Below are positions 1 through 10,381 of a stretch of 35,254 bases of DNA, one piece after another (positions within the stretch are counted from its first letter, which is position 1; each line of letters starts with the position of its first letter). The notes beneath the pieces were generated by a model, which saw only the letters and a program-made list of their open reading frames with translations, was not told the origin of the DNA and did no database searches. Source of the stretch: Rhizoclosmatium globosum. Taxonomy: Eukaryota > Chytridiomycota > Chytridiomycetes > Chytridiales > Chytriomycetaceae. A program made the translations under genes and the position numbers. Location of the stretch: NCBI GenBank assembly GCA_002104985.1, contig MCGO01000313.1, positions 1 through 35,254 on the forward strand, written 5' to 3'.

Positions 1-55
1 TAAAGTTCAAGGTCCGTGGCGTATTTGTTCATTTTAATACTAAAATTTTGTGCAG

Positions 56-201
56 AGGAGGAAATAGATGGTAAAGCCTTATTACTGGTAAATGTGCAAG
101 AATTTGTACAGTTTGTTGCTGTTGATGATCAATTGGCATTTGGAAAGCTCCTCCTTGACGTGCAGCGTGGAGGGGAAATACCACCTGCTTGGAAACCTTG
201 A
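56..201 (+). CDS. 3' end of a probable SAM-domain protein (partial, left edge)
   Basis: This is the last exon of a gene that begins outside the window. A splice acceptor (ttttgtgcag, ending at 55) is followed by an open frame to a TGA at 199-201. The start of the frame reads EEEIDGKALLL, which matches the C-terminal half of a SAM domain, where an E-IDG-x-ALLLL helix start is typical. It is followed by a less typical tail with the residues DDQLAFGKLLLDVQRGG and a short end, PPAWKP. SAM domains mediate protein-protein oligomerisation, so a scaffold or signalling role is likely but not provable here. Reading upstream of the acceptor in the same frame gives hydrophobic, non-conserved sequence and no ATG, as expected for an intron. 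The identification rests on about 40 residues. Confidence 0.45.
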
Positions 202-1230
202 AGTTTTGATGATTATTTTTTTTGCAGTAGATTCACTATAAAGATAGATTGCTTTATATTTCTTCTAAAATGACTCCTGATTTAGAAATGAGCAATGTCT
301 TTAACTTCTTGAGAGAGATGGAATGGCAGACCATGACAGCAGCATACAGTAACCTGGATGGCACAACTATAACACCAGGAATCTGTTTTAACACACAATG
401 TTCTACTTAAATCTGCAACATAATAATATGCTGTTGAATGTGCGAAGAATGATCAAATATGATGAGAAAACCTGGCTTCTTGCCTGCAGCCTTGTGCTAC
501 AGTATGCATAATAACATATGAACCTCTTTCATTCAGTGATAAAGATTGTTTTGCCTTCAGATCTATCTTGCATTCAAACAATAAAGAGGTAGTTGGTGGT
601 GTAACTTTCATGGGAGGCTGCCTCCTATTGCTACAATAATTGTTCTTGACATACTGTGTAATTGTTTGATTCAGAGCAGAATAAAAGGGCTTGAATCTGA
701 AGTCATCACAACATTTTCCAAGTTTTAGGTTGAGATTAGGCGTTTTGGTTGATAGGACATCAAGAGAGAGGAGAAGCAGTGTAAAGTTTGGATTCCATTA
801 CCCAAACTCAACCTGCATCAAATCATGAATTTGTGCCGCTTCAATTGTTGGAAACAACATAATGAATGCTCTGAATCTACCACACGGACTACATAGCTAC
901 ACTGCAATAGATGACTTTCTCCAAAGCTCAAGGTGGTGCTGTTTTTACTAGTGGTTGCTGTTCGTACTAGTGGTGAGTTGAGGCGGGGAAGTTTGTTGGG
1001 TTGCAATTCTGGCACTTTCTGGCATCCAAATTTTCCTACTGGACCGATGCTTAAGCACAGAATTCCTGCTCAACAAAAGAAGCAGAATGAATATTCCTAC
1101 AGGCCATGAACACATACCAACACTATATCTGAAGACAATTGCAGAAGGTAAGAAATGGGGCGGAAGCAACTAAATCGCCTGCAAAAGACTCGAAAACCTT
1201 CGTGCTTAAACTGAAAACAGACGCAATCAG
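202..1230. other. Intergenic, no supported gene
   Basis: About 1 kb with stops in all frames. A short run on the plus strand from 270 to 410 starts with ATG and reads MTPDLEMSNVF, then ends at a stop after about 47 codons. A second run near 437-513 has the residues YDEKTWLLACSLVLQYA. These could be decayed exons of a former gene, but nothing is recognisable. No RNA gene or repeat was seen. Confidence 0.3.
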
Positions 1231-1231
1231 G

Positions 1232-1348
1232 ATGTCTAGTTCTGCCTGGCTTAACTGCAGTATCTGTGAGAAGTATAGTATTTGCCCTGAACACAAGACA
1301 AAGTCACAGAAGTTGTTTGATGAGCATGTTTCCGCTCATGAAGAATGA
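1232..1348 (+). CDS. Short zinc-finger-like ORF, possibly a last exon
   Basis: A small open frame (38 codons from the ATG at 1232, open further upstream to about 1139) ends in TGA at 1346-1348. It carries the pattern C-x2-C...F-x2-H-x3-H: the cysteines are in CSICEKYSICPEH and the histidines in FDEHVSAHEE. This resembles a C2H2 finger with an overlong loop. Two possible acceptors (gaaaacag at about 1220 and atcag at about 1230) lie just before the ATG, so it could be a terminal exon. No partner exon was identified, and it may be a relic of a mobile-element zinc finger. Function unknown. Confidence 0.2.
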   Translation: MSSSAWLNCSICEKYSICPEHKTKSQKLFDEHVSAHEE

Positions 1349-1548
1349 GAGTAAATATCTCTCTCTACCTTTATTTTCATCACCACAGTCTTATCCTTTT
1401 CATCCTGTATGCATCCAATAAAGAAAAAGATGTTAGTAAACACGAGTTTCGCTGGAAGTCGTTGGTTTGCTGCTTGCCACACTAAATCCCACCCCTTTTG
1501 CCTGTTTTATTCAATGAATTGTTTGAATCATAACATGACATAAAATGT

Positions 1549-1784
1549 ATCACTCTGACTGCTCAATCCTATAATCATTTTCACAGAATCTCAAAAATTA
1601 CCTTTTTGCGAAGGTTTCATATCACACTAACTGTATATGGCTGACCTTGCATAAGGAGGTTGTACAATCACTCTGACTGCTCAATCCTATAATCATTTTC
1701 ACAGAATCTCAAAAATTACCTTTTTGCGAAGGTTTCATATCACACTAACTGTATATGGCTGACCTTGCATAAGGAGGTTGTACA
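1549..1784. repeat. Perfect 118-bp tandem duplication
   Basis: Positions 1549-1666 and 1667-1784 are identical over all 118 bp, head to tail with no spacer. The unit starts atcactctgactgctcaatc and ends aaggaggttgtaca. It has no open frame and no terminal inverted repeats. Complete identity points to a recent duplication or to an assembly duplication. Confidence 0.95.
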
Positions 1785-2699
1785 TGAGATAAGACTTGAC
1801 TAATAATCCACGTGGTCTCAGATTAAACAACACAAAACTAGGTTGGGAGATTGTTCTGGCCAAATAGTAACACCAAAGGAAAGGTTCAAGATTTTAAACC
1901 TAATCATTGTGACTCATTTCAGAACAAACCTAAATTTCGGCCATGAATAGCCATAAACAGCAATACATACAAAAACAGGGTAACATAGGTCAGAATTGGT
2001 CTATTGATATTCAAACAATGTTAGGAAAGATATCAATGATTACAGAGCAACATCCAGGAACACGCGGCTCAAATGCCCTCAATTCAATTCAGTGCGAGAG
2101 TAGTCGCAATAGCAACAATTGGGTACTTTGTTGCTTGTGAGTAAAATAAACGGATATGACAAACAAAGTACAGGTTGACGCAATGGAAGTAAGGAGTGAT
2201 GAGAGAAGAAGAGAAAGGAGAAACAGGGGCAACTGGCTTCCAGCGGACTAGGGTATTAAAGAAATAGGGACATGACTGCCGTTGATGCGTTCAACAATGA
2301 AATTGAAGACTTTCAAACTTTGTATTGCTCTAATGCTTCTTCTGATGCTTCTCACTGCTTGAATTGGTGTTGTTATAGTGAGTGGTGTATTGAAAGCTTA
2401 AAGTGTTTAATGAGGGGCCAGTGACTGTAGTTAGATAAATGTTGGAGGAGAAGTCAGTTCTCCAAATACTTAGTAATCAACCAATAAAATCACGACAATT
2501 CTTTACTCCAAATCCTTCGAGCTTCCCCACAGAACAACTCCATCTAACCCACAACTGCGCCTATCCACGCGCCCAATCACCAACAGATTCGCAGTCAATA
2601 CACACCAGAGAACAATTCAAGCAAGAAAGAACAAGTTTTACTCCATAGTACCCGATAATAACCTGTTCGAACCCAGTATGCCTGACTTCATTAACAATC
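1785..2699. other. Intergenic, no supported gene
   Basis: Short frames only. The plus-strand frame at 2439-2648 begins with ATG and may belong to the decayed Gag region that follows, but I cannot align it to anything. I looked for a long terminal repeat by comparing this stretch with 4610-5030 and saw no shared sequence. Confidence 0.3.
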
Positions 2700-4608
2700 G
2701 TGATCTCTGCAGTATCAGTCTTTGAAATAGCAACCTGTACCAGCTTGAGGAATTCAAGGACGCCATTGCCGGTCTCCTTGCAGAAAGAAACCTCAACCAT
2801 GTTATCGACGTTACACAAGTCAACAACCAATAACACCCAACAATTGACGATCCAGCTGAAATCTTACAAGTTCACCAAAACAATTGCAAAATGTTACATC
2901 ACTCTGAGTTCACCATAAATGGCAACACTTCATCTACAACCTCATTGCTAACAACATTCAAGACGTTTTCCACTGTCCCGGAACCATCCAACAGAACACG
3001 TCTGTCCTACGCATCTTTGAAACAACCTTTCAGATGAACTCAAAGCTACTCTTCCCACGATTTGCACTTCGGCTCAAAGCCTCATCAACCATCTTCAACA
3101 ACGTTTCAATACCCTAAACGGTAACGAAACAAAAATCAACAATGTCCTTACAACTTGGATCTAAGAGAAAGATGGTGATTGAGGAGAAGTTAAAGAACGC
3201 GGTGATACAGGCAACAGGTTCCCAAGAGGTGATGGTGCCGGTAAAGGTAGACCAGGCGCACCAGGTGCATCAGGACGCGGCGGACATGAAAGGCCCAACA
3301 TCTGGAACAGAAACAACCACTGGAACCGCCAAAACAATGGTTTCAATGGATATACAAACAGGGACCCAGTCGCGCTAATAGCCAAGGAGCAACGGGGAAA
3401 CTATGGAAATCACCCTTACCAACAACCTCATAATACCAACATCCCCATTACTCTCTCCAATCCGTTCCACCTCCATCTAAAAATTGCAACACTTGCAATC
3501 TACCAGACTGGAACATTCAATGCTTCAAGAATCCTCAGTATCCAGAACTCATTCTCAGACCAGTACCTCCAGGAAGTACACTCATCAACTGGAGACTTGT
3601 GCAAAGCGATTTCCAAATTCACCCAGCCATTATTTAACTAAACAACAATTATCAACCTCCACAGCAACAACAACAGTACGGACCACAACAACCAACAGCA
3701 CTTATCGCTGATGGAACAGCCTCTGACACTGAAATGGAGACTCAGGAAGAACAAATACCATCTAAGGATTTTATTATTTTTTTTCACCCCACCTGAAGAA
3801 GCGTTGACAGCCCGCAAAGGGGGTCCACCAAAAGGTGCAATGTCGTAGACCCCCCTCTATCAGATGTGTCACCTTCCAATTCTATTTATGAGCCTCTTGT
3901 TATTCTGTCCTTATCTGAAACACCTATTATTCTTAAATCCAGTATCAATAACTACTCGCCAAAGTACTCCATCAATTACTACATGCCAAGCCATTGTACA
4001 CCAATCGTCCTTCCACTCATAGTTACTACGATTTACTGGCATCCACCACTACTATTATTCTTGAATGCTGAATGCTACAAATTCGACAATTACTTGGGAG
4101 CATTCATTTGTCACAACCTCCCGCACAGTCAACCAAAACCATCATTTGAGAATATGAACCCGTATACCTCAACCTTCCAGCAAAAACACGTCAAATTTAC
4201 CATTCCAAACAAAGAACCACCCGCACATCAACTAACGCGACTCGACAACCAAACCATCTTGAAAATTCAGCAAAGTGTAATTAGGGCAGAAGTCCTCACA
4301 GTGTCGCAGACTCCCCTGCAAAAGATGAGTTTTTTGCATTCAATGTTGATTTGGACAACATGACCCTACCCCATTTTCTTGGGAACAGTGACAAGCCGGT
4401 CTATGTGTTCCAACCAGAAGACCACAGGAAATGGCCAATTGTTATGGACCGTGGGGCCAATCAAACCATCTTCAAGACAAAAGAATATTTCACAAGTTAT
4501 CAGCCATGCAATACATTCACGGTACTGCCGCCAGCAATGGTAAAGGTCTTCTTAATCACCAACAAATTTCCTCATAACTTGCGGCCTCCAACTTTCATAA
4601 ATGATTAA
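2700..4608 (+). mobile_element. Decayed Ty1/copia-type retrotransposon remnant (Gag and protease)
   Basis: Fragments of a copia-type polyprotein lie in order on the plus strand but in shifting frames. At 2741-2833 a Gag-like helix reads LEEFKDAIAGLLAERNLNHV. At 3220-3380 is an Arg/Gly/Asn-rich stretch with RGDGAGKGRPG and GRGG. At 3485-3523 is a zinc-knuckle-like C-x2-C-x8-C followed by FKNPQYP, in which the usual histidine is replaced by tryptophan. At 4435-4500 is an aspartic protease core: VMDRGANQTIF followed by a segment ending in YFTSY, where the active-site D-S/T-G-A has become D-R-G-A. No integrase, reverse transcriptase or LTRs were found. The many frame changes and the mutated catalytic triplet make this an inactive relic. 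Copia assignment rests on the knuckle and protease motifs and on spacing. Confidence 0.65.
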
Positions 4609-4719
4609 AAACAAAATATGAAGACATCCTGTTTTATATCAGCTCCCGAGCTGCACGTATTGGATTTGAGGTGTGTGTGCCTTGGCGCAGCTACTTTATT
4701 CTTTCATTTCATATTTTAA

Positions 4720-4908
4720 CCAGATATTGAATTCAATTTTATTACTTCTGATATAGATAATGCATATAACACAAGGCTTTGGAACAGTGCTTTTGTTCAT
4801 ACAGACGCAATTACATCCGAGCTCAAGCTGGGTCTTTGCAATTGGAATAAAAATGCTCAAGGCAAAGTAACCACATATTTGAAGACTTCAGTGCCAGGTT
4901 TGTTTTAG
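4720..4908 (+). other. Coding-like fragment of unknown type
   Basis: A 62-codon frame without ATG follows a possible acceptor (attttaaccag, ending at 4722) and ends in TAG. Its residues look protein-like (FITSDIDNAYNTRLWNSAF, then a lysine-rich end), unlike random translation. I do not recognise the family. It may be a lost exon or further transposon debris, since it sits between the copia remnant and the hAT-like element. Confidence 0.2.
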
Positions 4909-5027
4909 AAATGATTTAGAATAGCTATTGCTGGGTCTAACAAGTATGTGTAATGTATTTTATAGTTGCGGCCGTGTTTCAGCAACTTGTATGTTGAAGG
5001 TGAGAGTATGGAAGGTGAGAGTATAGA

Positions 5028-5551
5028 CAGGGGCCGGGTACTGGGGTTCTACTTGGTGCAAAGTCTCCAAACAAAACCAGCAGTCCACCATCACTCCCAA
5101 CCAAAGTCTCCTCTTATTGGCAAATAAAGCAACCAATCAGATTCTTCCAAATAAGTGCGCTCTGTCATGTTTGGAGTATTGTTGAACCTTGTCAGATGGC
5201 AGTTAGAACCACAGATACAATGGATTCAGTTGGAAAGAATTACAATGCTTGATTGATTTATTGTTTAGAGCAAACTAAAGCAATAGATGTTGTGTTGGTT
5301 CATGGACTCCAACATATTTTTCAGCCATTGATACTTCTGCTGCACATTCAGTGTAGCATAGCAATCAAAGAGATTTTTCCGATATTTAACACTTCATATT
5401 CATTAGTTTTCTACGCTTTCGGCTCTCCCTTCTACATAAGTAGAACGTCACACGGGCTACAATCTTCACAACTCTGAGTTTAATATGAACATCTCGCTTT
5501 CTTTTGTACAATCCATGCTAAATTGGGTCAAGCTCGAGTACCCGGCCCCTG
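5028..5551. mobile_element. Non-autonomous hAT-like DNA transposon (MITE)
   Basis: The ends are perfect 15-bp inverted repeats: caggggccgggtact at 5028-5042 and its complement agtacccggcccctg at 5537-5551. Next to them are 8-bp direct repeats differing at one base: agtataga (5020-5027) and agtacaga (5553-5560, with one extra a at 5552). An 8-bp target duplication and ends starting CAGGG are typical of the hAT superfamily. The 524-bp interior has no transposase frame. A 15-bp tandem repeat (gaaggtgagagtat, twice, about 4997-5026) lies just outside the left end and partly forms the target site. Confidence 0.75.
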
Positions 5552-7114
5552 AAGTACAGAGACAATTTAATCAAAGCATCATCAAAAATGCGCAGAGAGG
5601 CAAAAAACGTAAATCCCTTTGAGATAGCAAGCATACTGACTCATGCAAGTCCGATTGCATTGCCTTTGTTGCACTAACAACATCCTTGTGTTAGAACTGA
5701 TGAACTTCACCATTGAAGAGACCATTCTAATTGAAGTATTATTATTAGTTATAAAAAAGTAACAAATAATCAGCCAAAACCTTGTTTTTTAGTCTGTTGT
5801 TGGTGCCTTCTGTTTACTGTCAAAGCCAATAAGAGCAAGTTTGCATTGAAATACCCATCACACCTGAACGCGAATTAGATAAATTATAAAAGTTTAACAA
5901 AGACATAAGACATGCTTAACATGTGGTTTTTACGTAGGCAAGCTGCAACAAAGGCATAGTCAATCCTATCTTTTTTGGTCCAGATGTTTAATTTTATTTA
6001 TTGCCAAACTTCTGCACACATTTGTCATTGATTTGAGCGCAAGTCAGAAACTCTTAACAACATCAATCTCTAGAACGTATCACATACTTAACGAAACAAG
6101 ATTGAAGTTCCTGTACAAGTAGAAGGAAAATTGAGTTACTGATGGCAGTATTTTCTTGAACCTTATGCTAGATTATATGGCCAGTCTAGTATGCTTCTTG
6201 CGCGCTATTTGTATTTGCCAGTCAATAATGGCTTCGCTCAAATTAACAGAGTAAATGTATGGTTTAAGAATATTTAATGCACGTTAAGTCCCTCCCAAAT
6301 AGAAGGGCTGGCAATTTTAATAGCTACTCAAGTGTGGTAACTGTTGTCTCTTTTTTAGCAAAGTTCATAGTTATGTTGTGACAAAGCTTGAGTTTCCATT
6401 AAGAAAAGCTTTGTTATTAAAGCAATTTTATCTTGTGGTCAACATTATTCGGTTATTTGATCTTTGAACCTGATAAATTCAGTGTTACTCTTATTTAATG
6501 ATGAATTAAGAATACAGAAGATGAGTATGAACATCATTATTTTTTGTTTCACAATAAAACTATTTATCATGGGTATTTAAATTAAGAAGGACAAAGCAGT
6601 ATATTTGGTTTATAAATGATATGAACATTCATCTTAATCTTTCCAAATATTGTTTGTTCAGGCATCGGTCCAGAGTAGAGGAAATTGAAACCAATTTCAA
6701 TTTATTTGCCTCTCTCCAACACGATTAATTTTGTGATGTTTCCCAATAAAAAAGGTTTTTGTGTTTTTTTCCAATAAAGGAAGGTCTAAAGGAACAAAGG
6801 ACTCACAGAAATAAGTAAAAATGGGAATATATATGTACATGGCCAGTACGTGTTGGAGGAATGCGTTGCCATCATGTGATTTTAAGAACTTCAACAGAAT
6901 AGACCTGGTAGATACTCGCAATACAGTCTATCAAAATCTCAATACAACATAGTTTTTAATTTGCATAGAAAGAGTATTGATTTTTGTTTCTAGTAGTAAG
7001 ATACAATCAGTAGTTTGAGGCAAATTTACGCGAAATGAATAGAACGGCAGCCACACAGTTTGGATCAATATGTACATGGTTCCAAATCAAAGTTTTATAG
7101 TGCATCTTGTAGAA
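5552..7114. other. Intergenic, AT-rich, no supported gene
   Basis: Stops are frequent in every frame, and homopolymer A and T runs are common. No homology, repeat or RNA gene was recognised. Confidence 0.4.
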
Positions 7115-7184
7115 TAGTAAAGAAGAGCTTTGAAAGCTCGCTTTTTTGTAAGTTGTATTCTAACGTGCGGTTGTAATAGTTAAC
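7115..7184 (+). repeat. Hairpin-containing repeat, copy 1
   Basis: A 70-bp sequence centred on the palindrome gagctttgaaagctc (7125-7139) is repeated in inverse orientation at 11728-11797, with roughly 85-90 percent identity by eye. It also shares the tail gttgtaatagttaac. The palindrome could be a transposon end or a hairpin in RNA. Confidence 0.75.
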
Positions 7185-7192
7185 GTTCCACA

Positions 7193-7417
7193 TCATTTAT
7201 TTTTCCATTTGGCACGGTCTACATATAACACTTGGTATCCAAATAGCTTAACTCCAAAATGTTCACCACTTTGAAATTCAACTGCATCTCCATTCAGACC
7301 ATCATAATAAAAGATAAATCTGAATTGTTGAAAAGGAGAACCAAAATCGTGACCCCAGTCCTGAGTAGCTGTAATCCTAGCAACCAAATCCCAAACGCGC
7401 GTTCCAAACCGCAACAT
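7193..7417 (-). CDS. Hypothetical 74-residue ORF inside a repeat
   Basis: The frame starts at a real ATG (7417-7415) and reads MLRFGTRVWDLVARITATQD, continuing with an aromatic-rich body and ending in WKNK. About 30 codons of it (RVWDLVARITATQDWG and flanks) are preserved in the second copy at 9862-10038, where the frame ends early. Conservation between copies suggests former coding sequence, perhaps a mobile-element or multigene-family exon. There is no clear promoter, upstream exon or known domain. Function unknown. Confidence 0.3.
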   Translation of the reverse strand: MLRFGTRVWDLVARITATQDWGHDFGSPFQQFRFIFYYDGLNGDAVEFQSGEHFGVKLFGYQVLYVDRAKWKNK

Positions 7418-7467
7418 TGGAGGAAAATTAAATTGGATTCACTGTTTAATCGTTTCATTGCGAAAGA
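7290..7467 (-). repeat. Inverted repeat pair R2, copy 1
   Basis: The minus strand here matches the plus strand at 9862-10038, about 75-80 percent by eye. Strongest blocks: aattttcctccaatgttgcgg, then tttgggatttggttgctagg and acagctactcagga. Part of the repeat encodes the ORF at 7193-7417. Confidence 0.8.
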
Positions 7468-7470
7468 TAA

Positions 7471-9861
7471 TTAGTTGTAGTGGACTAGAAAAAGCCTCAT
7501 TTGCTTCTAATTCAGATGACATATAGATCAATACAATGCAGTGGTAAGATTCACTGTTCATGATCATACAATTGTGTATTCATTGCAATAAAATCTAGGT
7601 GGGCCATTGGGTAGTGAGCAATTGACTTGCCTCCTAAGGCTTCTTCCTCCTCATCTGTGAAGAGCCTACTGCCGTGGGAACAATCTACAGCCTTTTCTTT
7701 CACTCTTAAAAAGGATATAGCCCTGTGTTATGGATACTGTGGGTTTGGCTGACCTTGTTGACAGAATAACAGTTGTGAATGAGGTTTGTCATATATGCCA
7801 AAACTTTCTTCTTAAGGATCCCAGCATCTCGCGGCTTTGTCACAGTATGAATCAAGTCTCTTGTTTTTATGCTTTGGGACCGGTGCCTTGGAATGGTTTA
7901 TCTGTCAGCTTATAGAGCTGGATGGATTTTTGTTGTCATGCTAAATCACAGCCACTTTGATAACATTGCAGGCCCACTCACTTTGCTGTGCTGTCAAAGA
8001 TGTGGATGCCAGTTCTTCCAAGTAGGTGTGGGTGAAGCAAAATGATTTTTATTTGGGAGGCGGGATTTCTCTAAGTACAATCACTTTTCCTCCACAAAAA
8101 CACTCACAAGGAAAGATAAATCTGACAACACATCCAACTTCAGCAGCAACTAAACTTTGCCGACCCTGCCGTTGCCCTCAACAGAAAAGGAGGGGGCCCA
8201 AAAGCAGCGAGGGAGCCACAAAATCGCAAACCGTCTTTCCAATAGAATGCTGTCAATAGCATGTAGTTAAAAATGAAAATGGCGGTTCTTCTTCAGGCCA
8301 AAAAGCTTCCAAGTTTCCAGGATATGCCATACAACGCAACAGAAGTCACGGCAGAAGCTTAACAAGGCCTCAATAGAAAAAGGGTTCGGCTTGTAGCTTG
8401 GTCAGATTAAAGAAGGACGCGGGCCGCTCGCAATCAATAATCAAGTTGAAGAAACCTAATTTGGGGGATGTCCTATCGACAAAAAGTTGGCATCAGAGAT
8501 ATAGAGACGGCAACGGGAGAGAACGAGAGAGGTATAAACCTTATAGATTGGGATGCGTAAGGGGAAAGGTAGAACGTAATAAGTAACAAATGCACATTTG
8601 AATATCAAACAAATGACTCTTCAGGGAAAGAAAAAAAGGGGAGGATTTGGGGGCAATGCATTTTGGGGGCAGAGGGGGAGGAAGTGGAGATGGAAGAACA
8701 CTAACAACTCGGACACAGTTGGAACATATCACGCAAATCGTGACATTGTCTCCACACCCTCAATTTCTCTTCATTTATTTAAAAACCTGCGCATCCCAAT
8801 TTATGTCGTCAAAAAATCCACTTTAAATGTCAAGTTTGTCAACCTCAAATTTATGATTTATAAATGTAATTTCTACTTCACAGCTAAAGTATCCAATAAG
8901 ACTTGGAGTGTTTGTAGCAAGACCATTTGCAATAACTTTTTTTCTCATATTCACCCCAATCAGACTTGACTGAAAGAACACTACATTCACACCAAAACAC
9001 CCCAACATCAACACCCAACCATTCAATAAAACAAGGCTTTCCTTGCTATTTCCGAGTTTTGTGAGGCCTTGACGCCCTAGATTGAGTCAAATTGAGCTCA
9101 GCAAAAAAATTGTTCAGAACACAGAGTGTCCACAACTCAATACTTAACAGCAAGTCACCAAGAGCTTGATACCTAGTGGCATCAATGATACTTTGGCAGA
9201 AAGTATTTTATAGGTAAACCTTTCCTACTACAATTGTTGCATCCAAGTGGTGCTTTCCAGTTTGGAGTATTTTTGGACAGTTTTCATTCTGTTGATGGGA
9301 AATGATGGCTATCCTGTTGGAACAGCCAAATTAAGACAAATTCAGGCCAGTTTAACTATAGAAAGACCATAGAAAGCTAGGCCCGCACTTCCTCGCTTTC
9401 TTACCAGTTTAAACTGGATAACTATTGTAAAAATACTAGAACAAAAGGGATAGCTACAACATCTGTCTATTTCAGCTGCCGTTGCATTATTGCCACTTCT
9501 GGTTTTAGTAGCTGATGCACACTTCAATTTGGCAAGCTCGGCCTTGGCAGCCTCGATCAATCGTTGATTCCAACTCACTGAATCAGCAATTAAAACGGAA
9601 TCTCCACGTTGGGCTCTGGCAGTACATGCTTAGAGACAGATAATAAAAAAATAATGAAAGAATCTTATTTGGATAGAACGGTATTAAGTTTGGAAAGTTT
9701 TGTCCAACAACAATGACTTGCCCATGCAAACGAGGACCACGGCTGCTATAACAATGGTACAATCATCTCGCGCCAATGAACACAAATGATATAGCTACCC
9801 TTTGACTGGTTTGTACTGGATTCCTACAGAAGCTGTGATCTAACAACTGAACACACAGACA
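7471..9861. other. Intergenic, no supported gene
   Basis: About 2.4 kb between the two R2 copies. Short frames only (longest 123 codons at 8598-8969, with low-complexity, lysine-rich and aromatic content and no recognisable domain). The one notable item is the G-rich stretch at 8638-8680, listed separately. Confidence 0.35.
8638..8680 (+). other. G-rich tract, potential G-quadruplex
   Basis: Four G-runs occur on the plus strand: 8638-8641, 8649-8653, 8665-8669 and 8674-8678, with loops of 7, 11 and 4 bases. It stands out in an otherwise AT-rich region. Whether it folds, or has a role, is unknown. Confidence 0.5.
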
Positions 9862-10038
9862 TCCTTTGCAATGTTATGATTGAACAGCGAACTCAATTCA
9901 ATTTTCCTCCAATGTTGCGGTCTGGAACATGTGTTTGGGATTTGGTTGCTAGGATAACAGCTACTCAGGATTGGGGTCTTCATTTTGTTTCTTATTTTCA
10001 ACAATTTGGAACTTTCTTTTTTATGACAATCTGGATGG
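9862..10038 (+). repeat. Inverted repeat pair R2, copy 2 (degenerate)
   Basis: This is the second copy of the sequence at 7290-7467, in the opposite orientation. Its frame keeps FPPMLRSGTCVWDLVARIT and ITATQDWG but diverges and stops soon after. It directly precedes R3 (10078-10123), so the composite differs from copy 1. Confidence 0.8.
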
Positions 10039-10077
10039 ATTGAGAGTGAACATTTCATCAGGGTGGCAAAAAAAATA

Positions 10078-10123
10078 AATGGTGAAAATGGTGAATTTGC
10101 ATTGGAGGCTGCCACTCATGTCC
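10078..10123 (+). repeat. Inverted repeat pair R3, copy 1
   Basis: The sequence aaatggtgaaaatggtgaat, continuing to gccactcatgtcc, occurs again on the minus strand at 11291-11337 with one substitution. In both copies a cagggtgg motif is nearby, within about 25 bp. Confidence 0.85.
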
Positions 10124-10381
10124 ATCCAATCTCACTTCTACCTAAAACACCTCAAACACTGCTTATTCGAATGCATTATGACTATAACTGCATCAACTGA
10201 ATGAACTTCTGAGAAACCATTGGATGCTGGTCGAAAACATGTTGGTTGGAACCTTGCATCTGAAAAACGCGACAATCGTGCATTGTCCTACCCCGCCCTC
10301 CCCTGAACCTCATAAGCCGTTGTTCAGCCTTTCTATACTCGATAAGCCCGACTTGCCGCTACCGCACCAAGTTATTCTGAC

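Noticed and set aside
2664..2673. gttcgaaccc, which resembles a tRNA T-arm
   Set aside because: No acceptor stem, D-arm or anticodon arm can be placed at the right distances on either strand, and the site lies next to the copia Gag remnant.
3161..3385. Collagen-like Gly/Pro-rich frame on the minus strand
   Set aside because: It is the antisense shadow of the Arg/Gly-rich Gag region, with no start or domain of its own.
3819..3854. gggggtc...gacccc stem with 22-base loop
   Set aside because: Single weak stem in decayed transposon sequence; no terminator or RNA family fits in a eukaryotic context.
5253..5477. Frame with VVLVHGLQ, like a lipase oxyanion-loop motif
   Set aside because: It lies wholly within the hAT-like MITE, has no catalytic serine motif (G-x-S-x-G), and is only 74 codons long.
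8598..8969. 123-codon plus-strand frame
   Set aside because: Its composition is that of random AT-rich translation after a G-rich start; no domain, splice context or conservation is visible.
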